Below are positions 11,801-24,242 of a stretch of DNA of 64,000 bases, in pieces. The translations under genes were made by a program, and so were the position numbers. How positions within the stretch are numbered: the first letter of the stretch is position 1; every line of letters starts with the position of its first letter. The notes below the pieces were generated by a model. It worked only from the letters and a program-made list of their open reading frames with translations, ran no database searches and had not been told where the DNA came from. The stretch is from Melampsora larici-populina 98AG31 (taxonomy: Eukaryota; Basidiomycota; Pucciniomycetes; Pucciniales; Melampsoraceae), in contig NW_006768823.1 in NCBI RefSeq assembly GCF_000204055.1, positions 241,064 to 305,063 on the forward strand. Direction: 5' to 3'.

Positions 11801-14800
11801 GAAATTTCAAAGGGTATCCAGTCAACTTGGTAGCAGTATGAAATCCGTGGGTGAGGTCATGGCCATTGGACGGACCTTTGAAGAAACGATTCAAAAAGCG
11901 ATTAGGTCCGTAGATCCTTCGTTCACTGGATTCGATAAAAATACAATCGTCTCCGACGCCGAACTGGAGACTGAGTTGCGAAATCCAACGGATCGCCGAA
12001 TCTTTGCTGTTGCCAATGCATTGCATGCTGGGTGGACGGTTGAGAAAGTCTGGGAAATTACAAAGATTGATAGATGGTTCTTACGTAAACTTGAGCATAT
12101 AGTTTTGATGGAACAAAGCATTCGAAAATATAATGCTTCACACTTTCCTGTTGACTTATTGCGCTACGCCAAACAACACGGATTTTCGGATTATCAACTT
12201 GCTAGATTCTTGAATTCCAACGAGCTTGCTATTCGTCGGATTCGGGTCGAGTTTGGAATCATGCCATTTGTGAAGCAAATTGATACGGTGGCAGCAGAAT
12301 TCCCAGCCTTCACTAATTATCTCTTCACCACTTACAATGCAGTAGAAAATGATGTTACTTTTGAGGATAGGGGAATTATCGTTTTAGGATCGGGTGTCTA
12401 CCGTATTGGATCATCGGTCGAGTTTGATTGGTGTGCTGTTCGAGCGATCCGTACACTACGCGGTCGTGGATTACGAACTATCATGGTGAATTACAATCCA
12501 GAGACGGTTTCCACAGATTTCGATGAAGCCGATCGTCTGTATTTCGAAAACATCAGTCTCGAGACAGTACTCGACATTTACGAGACCGAAAAATCTAGTG
12601 GAGTGATTATTTCGATGGGTGGGCAAATCCCAAACAACATCGCCTTACCTTTACATCGTCAGAATGTCAAGATCCTAGGAACTTCACCGGAAATGATCGA
12701 CAATGCAGAAAACCGGTACAAATTCTCACGAATGCTTGACAAGATTGGTGTTGATCAACCTAGATGGAAGGAGCTCACTACTATTGCCGAGGCCCACACT
12801 TTTTGTGACGCTGTGGGGTACCCCGTCTTGGTGCGACCGTCCTACGTCTTGTCAGGTGCTGCTATGAACGTGGTCTACTCGGGTGATGATCTATCTGCCT
12901 ATCTTGCTCAAGCAGCACAAGTTTCTCGCGAGTATCCAGTCGTAGTCACCAAGTATATCGAAGGAGCCAAAGAAATCGAGATGGATGCAGTTGCCCAGAA
13001 TGGGAAACTGGTCATGCATTACGTTTGCGAACACGTTGAGAATGCGGGTGTCCACTCTGGTGATGCAACACTTATACTTCCTCCTCAAGACTTGGAACCT
13101 GAGACAGTTCGACGCATCGAAATCGCCACCCAAAAGATTGGGAACGCACTCAATATCACCGGACCGTTCAACATTCAATTCATCGCTAAAAATAATGACA
13201 TCAAGGTAAGTTTTTTTATGATTAGCTTCTTCTCATTGATTGGGTAGTGAGCTGATCAATTTTATCACTTCTTAGGTGATTGAGTGCAATGTTCGTGCCT
13301 CGCGTTCTTTCCCTTTCGTTTCTAAAGTCACTGGAGTCGATGCCGTTGCAATGGCCACCGATGTTATGTTGGGATTCCCTGTTCAAGCATATCCACCGCG
13401 CAATCTTCCACCTGGGTATGTTGGAGTTAAAGCTCCTCAATTCAGTTTCAGTCGTTTGGCAGGTGCCGATCCTGTTCTCGGGGTCGAGATGGCCTCAACT
13501 GGGGAAGTTGCTTGTTTCGGAAAAGACAAGTATGAAGCTTACCTAAAAGCTATCTTGGCTACCAACGTTCGGCTACCAAAGAAAAGTGTTCTCTTCTCTA
13601 TTGGTGCTTACGCCGATAAATTGGAGATGCTGCCATCTGTGCAGCGTCTTTACCGACTAGGCTATACAATCTATGGTACTGCTGGAACAAATGACTTCAT
13701 CAGCGTAAGTCCAATTTCCAAGTTATCATGATTAATAGTTGACTCGATAAAGATGCTCACATCCATCATTCTACAGGAACATGGCATTCCGTGCAAATTC
13801 TTAGAGGCTTTCTCTTCGGAAGAAGAGGCCAAGGGACAAAAAGCAGAATATTCTTTGATCGATCATTTGAAACAAGGCAAGGTCGATTTGTTCATCAACT
13901 TACCCAGTCGAAATCGATTCAGACGACCTCAACAGCACATCTCACGTGGTTATCGCGCTCGAAGGACTGCTATTGATCATGCGATCCCATTGATCACCAA
14001 TGTGAAGAATGCCAAAATCTTGATCGAGGGATTGGCTAGGTACCCTACATTGTCTATCAGCTCCACGGACGCCAAATCCTCCCATCAGACAATCCGCTTC
14101 CCAGGTTTCATCGACTCTGCCGCTTTTGTCGACAATCTGAATGACATTCAAGCAAACTCTCTCGAACAACTCTCGCATGCAGCTGTACGTGCTGGATACC
14201 TTGTGTTGCAGTGTCTGGCTGTTGGTACCACTGGCCGTTTGGACGATAGCAAGGTCTTGGAGTCTGCCAAAGCATCTGCTTCTGGACGAGCTCATTGCAA
14301 CTACTCTTTCTCCGTCGCAGCTACTTCTCACAATGTCTCTACCCTCGACTCTCATCTTTGCGACCACGCAAGTGCGTTGATGCTACCATTCAGACGTTTA
14401 CCAGGTGACGTCAATCAAGCCGTCGCGATTGCAGCCCACTTCGCCTCTTGGCCATACGACAAACCGATCATGACTGATGCTAAAACCACTGACCTGGCAT
14501 CAGTCTTATTACTTGCTAGTCTTCATGACCGAAGTGTACATGTGATCAACGTTGGGTCTGCCGCTGATATAGAGTTAATCGCATTGAGCAAAAAGAAAGG
14601 ACTACAAGTCACCGCCGACGTTGCAGTTTACACGCTATTCTTGAATCAAACCGACTATCCCCAGGCGACATGCTTGCCAACTCTTCATGATCAAGAAGTC
14701 ATATGGGAGAATCTAGAGCACATCGATACCTTCTCTGTTGGAAGCGTCCCCTATGAACTCGCTGTCCAATTAGAAAAACCGTATGTCCCCGGAGATGGTT

Positions 14801-16485
14801 ATGAAGAATCGACTCAACTCTTACTAGCTGCCATAAGTGATGGTCGTTTGACAATGGAGGATGTGACCTCTCGATGCTCAGACAATCCTGCCAAGATCTT
14901 CAATTTGCCTATCCCCAAAGGTACTTATATGGAAGTTCAAGTCGACCGCCCAAACAGGTTCTCAAAGTCCACCTGGTCCCCCACTCAGGATCAAGTCTTT
15001 AACGGTACAGTTCATCGTGTGGTTTTCCGTGACGAGACGATCTATTTGGACGGCTTTTCGCACTCGAAGGCCGGAACGGGTGATTACCTAACTGACTGTT
15101 TCACATCGGCAAATCGCCCGGCACTCGATCCCAAACCCAAATCTTCGACACACCTGGTTCCCAAGAATATGGTGCCTGCTATCGGTGCTGTAGGCTCGCC
15201 TGATATCTCGGGTATCCGCTCACCTCTGGCGCTAGGAATCACATCTCCTAATCTACTGCCAAATGGAGGCACATCGCAACCAAGTTTCCTCTCGCTCTCA
15301 CATACGGAGAACAAGAACCAAGGAGCAAGCTCTCGGGCCATGCGCATCAATGATTCTCAGCAACTTTCATTCCCACCCATCCCCCAAAGGCTTTCGCCTC
15401 CCATTGTCACATTCGAACGCGATCCCGCTTTCTATCGTCGACACATTTTGACCGTTGAGCAGTTCACCCGACATGACCTACACGGACTCTTCAATGTAGC
15501 GCAAGAGTTGCGAACACAAGTCGAACGCAACGGAGTCTTGGATATCCTCAAGGGGAAAGTCATATGTTCAATGTTTTACGAACCCTCCACGAGAACATCA
15601 GCCTCCTTTGAAGCAGCAATGTGTCGATTAGGAGGTCGAGTAGTCTCAATCTCCGCCGACAAATCGTCCGCTGCCAAAGGCGAATCATTAGAAGATACGA
15701 TCCGAACCTTGGGATGCTACGGTGATGCTGTCGTATTGAGACATCCCGCAGCAGGTAGTGTTCAAAGTGCAGCTAAAGTTTCATCAGTCCCTATCATCAA
15801 TGCAGGGGATGGAATCGGTGAACATCCTACACAGGTAAGTTTCAAGCCTCATCTATGAGTATGTAAGCTAAAGCTAAAGAGTGGTTTCTTCATTTTTGGT
15901 AGGCTTTTCTGGATGTCTACACCATCCGTGAAGAGTTAGGAACTGTGAACGGCTTGACAATCACTATGGTAGGAGACTTGAAGAACGGACGAACGGTACA
16001 TAGTTTAGTGAAGATCCTTTCCTTGTATCAAGTCAACATCAACTTCGTCTCCCCACCATCTCTCAATATGCCCGATAGCGTTAAGAGTGTGGCCTCCCGG
16101 GCTGGTATCAAATTTCAAGAGTTTTCAAGCTTGGAGAAAGTGATTGCTGAAACGGATGTGCTATATGTCACGCGAATGCAACAAGAGAGATTTACGAGTC
16201 AAGCAAGCTATGAAGCAGTCAAGAATGCATACGTAGTCAACAATGACTTGCTCAGTAAGGCAAAGAAGCATATGATTGTGATGCATCCTTTGCCTCGTAA
16301 TACAGAAATTGACCCAGAGGTCGATTTCGACCCACTCAGAGCGGCTTACTTCCGACAAATGCGACATGGTCTATTTGTACGTCTTTTCTCTGTTAATATT
16401 ATGATCCTTGATCCTATCTAACTTTCAACCTTGTATGCTTGTTTAGGTTCGCATGGCTCTGCTCACCTTAGTTTTATCGCCATGA
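8810..16485 (+). CDS. URA2: URA2-type CAD protein: glutamine-dependent carbamoyl-phosphate synthase, inactive DHOase-like domain, aspartate transcarbamoylase
   Basis: Catalyses the first two steps of de novo pyrimidine synthesis: glutamine, bicarbonate and ATP to carbamoyl phosphate, then carbamoyl aspartate. Exons: 8810-8928, 9026-9291, 9377-11286, 11349-11478, 11548-13205, 13276-13704, 13777-15834, 15903-16376, 16447-16485. The protein is 2360 aa, slightly longer than usual for the family. The glutaminase half has the nucleophile motif GICLGHQ (about 402) and FHPES (about 487). CPSase halves start near 543 ([20 protein letters not shown]) and 1083 ([19 protein letters not shown]). An allosteric MGS-like domain follows at about 1464. 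The DHOase-like domain (about 1611) reads [13 protein letters not shown] where active enzymes have HxH, so it is inferred to be catalytically dead, as in yeast Ura2. ATCase (about 2049-2360) keeps [23 protein letters not shown] and HPLPR. Exon 1 and its junction are the least certain, because the first ~90 residues are not conserved. Confidence 0.97.
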
Positions 16486-17276
16486 AACGAATTTTATGAC
16501 AAGTTGGAATGACTCAGGTTACTTGAAAGTTTCTTCTTTTGACTCACTTTATTTCATTTTCAAAATCAAAAACAGCATCTTATGTGCATCTGAGAACTAG
16601 ATTTTTTACCCTATACGTTACAATACAACTAAGCATACCATACGACATCAGTGACTATTTGCAATTGAATATATCTTCTGCACGTTTCAGTTAATCCAAA
16701 TTGCCCAAAGCCTTTGTCAATTCTGCATGTCAAGTCTGCAAAGTCTGAACAGTGATTTGCGTAGGTAAAGTTTTTCACTCTTGTTCAAGTTGATATGGGT
16801 GTGGGCGTACCGGTCGATGTTTGAGATGTGGAAGATGGCCCATCCCAAACTGATAACAAGGTTGAGTAAATCTGATCGATTTACGGCACCGAGTCATCGA
16901 ATTGCCTCGTCGAGAGGGAGTAAACGCGTACATCGTGATGGTTTGGTCTGGTTCTGTGAGATGTATTGCTAGTTGACTGAGACTCGAGAGCGATGCCTTG
17001 TTGAATTCATTGACTTGTTTTCATGGGCCCGATTAACTTGACTTATAGTTCCAACTTCCATTTCAAAGGCCCATGGCACAGCAAGGTGGCTTCAATCTCC
17101 GCAATTTCGTCTGCGCGAAACAACTCGCTCAGCAAGTGGGAGTCAGAAAGTATTCCTTCTTTTAATCCTTTTCTGTTCGGACGCGTCGACCGCTCGCTTA
17201 AGATTGCACTGGATTGCAACACGTTCGACTTTCTTTCTCTTTTTCTTTCCTTTGGGGAGGAATCCTCAACACTGGA
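16486..17276. other. Intergenic region between URA2 and the membrane protein gene
   Basis: The proximal part is AT-rich and is probably the URA2 3'UTR. The distal part (17000-17276) is the upstream region of the next gene, with a pyrimidine-rich tract at about 17220-17260 just before its ATG. No coding feature was recognised. Confidence 0.5.
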
Positions 17277-20200
17277 ATGCTGTTTGCTCTCACTGTTACA
17301 AGTCTATTGACCGGCCCCTGGCTTGCTCAAGCAACTCTAGTAGACTCGTCTCATCTCACCCCATCACCGCCATTACTTCGAACTCAATTGCCATCCATAA
17401 CCCATGAATTCAATGATCTTCTTTGGAAACGGCAGCAGACCCCTCAAACTCGGATAACGACAGCTACGCAACCTCAGCTCGCGCTAATGTGGCCTTCTGC
17501 TGCCACCTGGTCTTCACTGTCTCAACCGATCCAATTGATTGCAAATTGGTAGGTCTACGAGCTCTCTTCCTCCCAGGATTTTGTTCGGAGAGACATCCGT
17601 GCTGATAATCTCCCGTTCAAATTTTATAGTCCTCCTATCAGTACTGGCTTCGTTGCAATTGCCATATCCACTATCCTCGCATTCAATGATCAATTGAACG
17701 TCGTCACGGTTTTCATCCTACTGTCCGCAATTTTTACATTCATAGCTGGCATCTTGGAATTGGCTAATCTCATAAGCACGGAAGCTTCTCCAAATGGAAA
17801 ATCACCTAATACCGCTATTGCTACGGCAGCATTGTATGACATTTCTCCCACTGCCAAGATATTGCCAACCAAAATTGATCCGATTAACCCGTTTGTTCCT
17901 TTCTACCTTCAGTCTCGCCGGTGGAGCTTTGTTCAAATATATATATCTTTTTTTTCGGTTCGAGCCAGCAATGTCGAATCGCGCGTCTCTAGTGTCAAGA
18001 CAAGATATCATTCCACCTACTTCTTCCTCTCTGTGGGCCACGCCCAGCTGGGACGGGCTTGGACCTTATGCAAAAGTATTGAAAATTTTGGTCTTGATGA
18101 TCATCTTGATTGTTACCATACTAGATACTGTGTGGAAGATTGGAATTGTATCTGCTCCCCTGAACTTTTTGCAGTTCTTGAGGGCGTCTGCAGCTTTTCA
18201 GATGTTACTTTTAGTTGAGTCTTCCATACTAGCAACTTCTGATTTACATCCATGCACTCATTAAAACTGACCAGGCTTTCTGCATTATTTGAACTCTTGA
18301 TCTTTCCCCTCACAGCTCGTACTGACGACTAAGTCTGTTTACACAGTGCTCATGTTCAAGTCCTTGATTGTATCTTCCACAGTCAAAGAACTTGGCCCAG
18401 TCCTCATCGGAAATGGGGTTGGATTCGCTTTGCAGATCATGGATTTGGAAATAACTGCGTTCAGCGAGACGCCACTGGGTCGCTATATGACCCTAATTCA
18501 AGTGGTTTGTTTCCAAATTACCAATATAGAAAAAAACGAGCTAACTGCTGATCCCTCTTCGTGGTATCTTTTCGGTCCTTTAGTATTTTTACATCATCGA
18601 TGCTGCTATCCATTGCGCTCGCTCAGAATCCATTCGGAGATCAGATCTTCAAATAAAACAAATACCAACCTCCGACACCAAGGGTATCTTTGCGCTCCCT
18701 ACAGGATCTAGCTTTGAAGCTCTTGAATCAATGGATGAGATCCGGAATGAGCGTTTGATCTCACTCGTTGCCGATTCACCCACTGCACCTGTATTCAAGA
18801 GCCTACCCGATGCACCAGTATTACCTGGAATTTCTACGCTCACTCAGTTGAACACCGACAGAAACACTTCAAATCTACAGGGGGCATTGGACATCTTCCA
18901 GAGAGACGGCTTAATTTCGCCAAGAACGCGAGTCACTAGAGAGGTTTCTATCACCATTGCGTCTCCCATCGCACCATCGCCTCAAACTCAGGAAGATAGC
19001 CTTCACACGTCCGACACTTCGTCAGTTTTTGGAGATAGAGAACGACTCAGTCAACCAGATTATGCATTTTATTCGACACTTGATGATCCTCAGAAGCCCA
19101 TTATCTACGATAGGAATTCAAATCTCAACTATAATGCAAGCGAAGCGCGATTTTCATTCCTTTCTATGGCAGATGACCAAGGATCGAAGGTTATGGATGA
19201 CTTGGGGCCATTAAACTCAATTCCTGCTTCAACCATATTCTCCAAGTACTACATGGGAGAGTACGATGAGGAAATACCACCACCTCTTCCCACATTTCGC
19301 ATGGTTGATGGTCATGAAGGAAACCCAGAGTTTCAAGTTGAAGTAAGAGCTGATTCATTAGGACCGCTGCCGTCTTCAAGCTTCCCACTTTTCCCACACC
19401 AAGCTGCTCAACCAGCTTTAAGATCATTAGATCTATCTTCTATCCTTACGGCCTCCGCACTTTATTCAAGCCTTCCTTCTTCTTCATTTTCTTCTATATT
19501 TCATCAAGATGGTCTTAATCGCCTATCTTGGGGTAATAGATCGTCTGTTTTTGTTGAATTACCAGTACCACTTCATTTAAAAGAAAGTGATACTATTTCA
19601 TCAGTGGTATTTGATACGAGGGAAGAAGGGGGTTTCAATGCACCTACCGATTCAGTTGCATTACAACCCGATATATCGAATTTAGACGCTGAACCTATCG
19701 AACCTCAAGAGCCAGTCCAGTTGACCACCCCTCTGACTATTTCAAAAAGTGGAGGGAACTCTATCCAACCCTCTAGCGCAAATTTTCAGCTGACACCGAT
19801 TACGAGACAACCAGCGGAAGAACAGATTATAAATGATCAGCCAGAGGAAATCGAACCACGCTTTGGACGTCAAGGAGGCAGTCAAATAGATGTGACTAGC
19901 TTCATTGGTGGTCTTACAACTATGGAAGACGCAAGTCGAAACGAATCGTTCGATCCTCCACAATTCCCACAGTCTCCGAGAAGAGACACATTTCAAAACT
20001 CTTCTTTTGAAAACTATGAAATGAGGAACTCGGGTGAAATTGAAACCCCTCTAACAAGAAACTCCAGTCAATCACGACTTTCTAGAACTTCAACGATGTT
20101 CACTGCTTCACCTACCTCATCAATTCAGATTATTGATTTAATGGGACACCCAATCATGCGAGAGCCTCAATCTTTATCTAATTCTTTGCCGTCTGTAACT

Positions 20201-20428
20201 CAATCTTTGACAAATCAGAATGAACACATAACTTTAGAAGGTAATGAAGAAGCTATTGAAGAGTTACAAACTGGATTTTCACCTACATTTCAAATAGATC
20301 ATGATTTACTTGCTATCTTACCAACCCATTTATCTAACTCTAGTTTATTTCAAAACACTGAAATTTTTGAACATCCTAGACCAGCTCCAGTACCAAGAAT
20401 CGAATCATCTGAGGATAGCTTACTTTGA
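17277..20428 (+). CDS. Uncharacterised polytopic membrane protein with signal peptide and long C-terminal tail
   Basis: No family was recognised. Exons: 17277-17548, 17630-17833, 17913-18213, 18316-18504, 18584-20428; 936 aa. The protein opens with a clear signal peptide (MLFALTVTSLLTGPWLAQA), then a ~70-residue polar segment containing a Lys-Arg (LLWKRQQ) that could be a Kex2-type site. About six hydrophobic segments follow between residues ~95 and ~340: around GFVAIAISTILAF, VVTVFILLSAIFTFIAGILE, LAGGALFKYIYLFF, ILVLMIILIVTILDTVW, LGPVLIGNGVGFALQIM and YMTLIQVYFYIIDAAIHC. The remaining ~600 residues are Ser/Pro/Gln/Asn-rich and probably a disordered cytoplasmic tail. The layout resembles a multi-pass receptor or sensor, but no transporter or receptor motif was seen. 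The exon-4 donor could instead be 18502, three bases upstream. Confidence 0.78.
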
Positions 20429-20812
20429 AGTATGCAAAGTATAATATGTCTAACGATTTGTTGAATATTGTAAATTGTACCAACATCATTTTGTATCATT
20501 TTGTGAGATCGTATTTATAATTTATATGGGAATACATGGAAGATAATGGTTTAGTATACTAGAAGAAAAAAATTTAATACCATGTTTTCTATCCTAGTGA
20601 AGATAGTCTGAGGGTGTTCATGAAGAATGATGAACCTACACAGTGGCGAAAAACGGATGAGGAAGCAGTCAGAGTACATGGGTTCATCACATGACAAAGC
20701 TATTGTACATATACCCTCAAGTGAGCAATGTAACCAATAATTCTCCTGGATCATCAAGGATCTATAGCCTACAGTCCTTGAAATAATTAGGATTAAGCAA
20801 AGAAAATCATTC
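20429..20812. other. Non-coding spacer, 3' side of the membrane protein gene
   Basis: AT-rich 3' flank of the preceding gene. It ends at the TA dinucleotide where the adjacent inverted-repeat element starts. Nothing else was recognised. Confidence 0.5.
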
Positions 20813-21370
20813 TATAGTGCGTGGAGGCAAATTGTTGTCAAATTCAAAAGAAGGCCCAAAACAATTGCTACACCTCAAAACCTATCGTATCAACCAGCTG
20901 ATTGGAGTTCTGGAATGCTCTCATCGAGCGCATTCCATGCATATATTTTTGGTTGTTTTTTTCAAAAGAGTATATCTATACCAACGCATCACCTTTTTCA
21001 AATTTTTCTCAGCTTTTGGACTGCTCTCATCCAGAGCAATCCCTGTATATCTTTTTGGAGGAAAATAATGATTTCTTGTTTTTTTTTTCTGCAGAATCAA
21101 TTTTCTTTGGGAAATGTATTTTATCTCCGCGAGTTTTTGTCGTAGGAAGTTGAGCAAAAGAACAACTTGCAACCCAAGAGCTCGTTGACTTGGGACAGTA
21201 AACCGAGCTCGATAGGAAAGAGCAGCAAACAATTTTGATGAAAAAACTAGAATCCAACCAGATTGAACGATATGAAATTTGAGCTGGCGGGGCCAAAAGG
21301 GCAACTTATTGAGTATTTACCTGTATTTACTTGATCTCAAATTGCCAAGGTCTTGCCTCCACGCACTATA
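20813..21370. mobile_element. MITE-like element, 18-bp perfect terminal inverted repeats
   Basis: The left end TATAGTGCGTGGAGGCAA (20813-20830) is the exact reverse complement of 21353-21370. The outermost TA on each side may be a Tc1/mariner-type TA target duplication. The element is about 558 bp with no transposase, so it looks like a non-autonomous miniature element. It carries two matching short hairpins, listed separately. Confidence 0.75.
20912..21042. repeat. Two 25-nt hairpins of the same design inside the MITE
   Basis: At 20912-20936 the arms are GGAATGCTCT and AGCGCATTCC around loop CATCG. At 21018-21042 the arms are GGACTGCTCT and AGAGCAATCC around loop CATCC. Each has a 10-bp stem with one mismatch. 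In each case the hairpin is followed by a T-rich TATATNTTTTTGG stretch. The second looks like a diverged tandem copy of the first. Confidence 0.7.
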
Positions 21371-22442
21371 CACAACTCGAAGCCCTTTTCTCCAAAGAGA
21401 AGCTTAGATTTTTGTTCTTTGTTCTTTTCCAATTGCTCTGTTTCAAAGCTCAACTTAAATGATGTTAAACTTACCAGGCAGGTCTTGAGATCACATAGAA
21501 CCATGCAATTCACGCTCACTTGTGTATGATAACGTGTTGAACACCCTGGGCCTGATGTCAAAAGCTTCTGTGTGGCAGTTGAGAGCAAGTTTTTTCGTAT
21601 TTTTGGATCGATTCTGAATTTCAATCAAAACGATTGATGTCAACAACCATTCAGCTTAACAGCTCACCTCATTGATTATGAATCCCTATCAAAGACACAA
21701 GTTCGTTGTCAAGTTGCGCCTCACCTTGATGGTTTTGATTTTCTTAGTCGTTTCTCGCTACACCCCTTTGATCTACAAGCCTGATATCTTCAATCGTTAG
21801 ATTCATCACATGGAGACGTCTAAGCGGATGGACGTTGTATTCATGAACTTGTTCTGTTACTGCAAATCACATCTGCTCATGTAACACATCATCATGGTAT
21901 CGTTTGATTTTAACATCTCATGATTGTGTGTATTTCTTGGTTGGCATCAAATTACATCTAAGAGGCTATATGTGACTTGACGTCTCAAGCCTGGTGACAT
22001 CGGCTAGGCTTCATTTCTGCCTCCACCATCACCTCACGACCAACCATCGTTCTGGGGCTAGCCTGGTTGATGCCATGATCCAGAAAGCCTACGAGCTCAA
22101 TCTTAGGGTGAGTCGATTTTTGTATGGGATGTGACCGCTGAGCCTGAGCCTATACGATAATTTAGGTCAACAGCAAAGCAATCACTACAAACATCAAGAA
22201 GCATATCACAATTCTTTTTTCGAAAGTTGCCAGCATCATGAGGTATAAACAGTCCCGTCAAAAAATACTCCCGCCCTCAAAACGATATCCCTCCATTTTC
22301 GTACTACTCATAAAATCACCTTGAACACCCTACACCTACAATTACACTGGTCATATCGCTGGAAGGCGTACTATCTTGAACAAAATTTTGAAGCCTAATC
22401 AATAAATTCTCACAAGAACAGATCTGAACTGCCCTCCCCACG
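21371..22442. other. Upstream region of the first fucosyltransferase-like gene
   Basis: No gene was recognised. The last ~150 bases (about 22290-22442) resemble the region just upstream of the paralog at 34494. Both have a block reading AATCAC..., then a CTGGTCA or TTGGTCA block, then CTAATCAATAA about 50 bases before the ATG. Promoter elements therefore appear to have been duplicated with the gene. Confidence 0.5.
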
Positions 22443-24242
22443 ATGCCAATGGAACCTTTACGTCCTATGCCAATGTTCAAGCCTGTTGAAAGTTTGAGAC
22501 TTTCAAAATTCGGGCCAACTTTACAACATATGCAGATCAAAGGGGTGAGAAAATTCTTTGAAGATAACATTCTTGAGTTTTAGTCTAACCATGTCATGAT
22601 CTCGCACCTTTAGGAGAAGTACAAAACTTGGCTCATTACTGCTTGTGTGGTGGTCTTAATATTCTCATATCGGTTGTTTTTGCCGTCATCCAAAGAGTTC
22701 GTCAAACATTCTCATCAAGGTACTCATTTTTTGAGCTGACTTTTTTCTCCTTTAGTGAAAATCTGACAGGAGCATTCCAAAGAACACGGATAACCCACAT
22801 GGCTAGCATTGGCAAGAAACCTATAGAGGAGCTTCCGTCATGCGGCAAAACAATGCTTTACTTATTTGCAGGTGCCTCCGGACTTGGCTCTGAATTATCT
22901 CTCTATGTATGTGGAATCCCATTTTCTCGGGTTTACAAGATTCTGATCTATTGCAATCTTTCAGACCGAAGCAGCTGCAGTGGCGACCTGGCTCAATTAT
23001 ACGATGCTCGTGGATGATACAAGATGGAATTATGGGAGGCTGAGCGTGCGTCTTTTCTGTTTTGACTGAAAAAGCATATGTACTGACTCTTCATCTGCAG
23101 GATTATTTTGATATTCCTCCACTTAAATGTCGACCCCCTTCAAACTGGAGAGAGATGCCACGTACACTTTTCTCAAACCTTGGTAAGAAGGAGTCTGACC
23201 ACGTCTGGCTAGACCGTGAACAGTGAGTTCATATAAATACTTTGACATGCTGATAACGGTCCTCACCAGTACTTTTTGATTTTCGTTGATTTGTAGTCCA
23301 GATGGGTACACTAGTCATGTTTTGCAACAGGTTGACTCTCGCGCCATAGACACTCACGCTGTTTGGAACATGATCAATCATCGAGAGCAGAGGACTATCC
23401 TACCCGCTGAACAAAATCTACATTACTCAGTGAAGCCAATCTTCGACGCTAAATCAGACGCTTTTAGACATATATGGAAACCAAACCAAATGATCTTGGA
23501 CGAAGTGATGAAATTGAAGGTTGAGCTCAATGACAAGCTGCTTGCGCTTCAAAACAAGACGTCACATCGCACTTCAACAGCTGACTTTGATCTAGATTCA
23601 CCAATGGCCAGAAAGGTGATCTCTATACAATTTAGACTGGGAGACAAGATAGATGAGAACATGGGTTGGAAAACTGCTGGACTTTCTGGCGTGAAATCCG
23701 CTCAATCCAATCCCCGACCCTATCTTGAGATAGCTAAATCATATGTGCCCGACTGGAAGACATCCAAAGAGCTGCCAGCTTTATTCATTCTCTCAGATGA
23801 TCCCGAAGCGGCCCTGAAGAAGTTTGAAGAACACCAATCATTCTATCCCGCCTCACAACGATTTCCACTCATAGTCTCACCCAAAGGCATCTCTATCGCT
23901 GAGCACGGTCATCTTCAGTCATCATTCAACACTGCCCCGTTGGAGGTCAGGAAGACGCTCGCCGTCGCATTGATCCGTGACATCACATTTGCTGTCGACA
24001 ATTCCGAGTCAATCGTCTGTAGTTCATCTAGCAACCTCTGTAACACGATGTTTCACCTACGCGGTCCTCAAGATCTCATTGGATCTGCAGGATCGTGCAG
24101 AAGTGTAGATATACGCTGGCACCCTACTGGGATCGCACATTCATTCAACAATCTTAGTCTTGATGCAGTTAAGGATCGGGAGAAAATCTTAGCCATGATG
24201 CCACGTTTGGCTACTGATCCCAAAAACTACATTGAGCTCTAG
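22443..24242 (+). CDS. Type II membrane fucosyltransferase-like protein, paralog 1
   Basis: Exons: 22443-22544, 22614-22696, 22756-22906, 22965-23045, 23101-23222, 23297-24242; 494 aa. A short cytoplasmic N-terminus precedes one membrane anchor (about residues 39-56, TWLITACVVVLIFSY), giving a Golgi-type single-pass topology. The luminal part has a glycine motif (GASGLGSELSLY), a conserved WNYG, and VISIQFRLGDK (about 286), which aligns with the VxxRxxDK nucleotide-sugar motif of the alpha-1,6-fucosyltransferase/O-fucosyltransferase superfamily. Later motifs LFILSDDPEAAL and DNSESIVCSSSSNLCN resemble the matching LxTDDP and FSSQ positions. Fucosyl transfer is inferred from these motifs only, and the acceptor is unknown. 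The start matches both paralogs (MPMEPLRPMPM). All splice phases agree with the paralogs. Confidence 0.8.
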
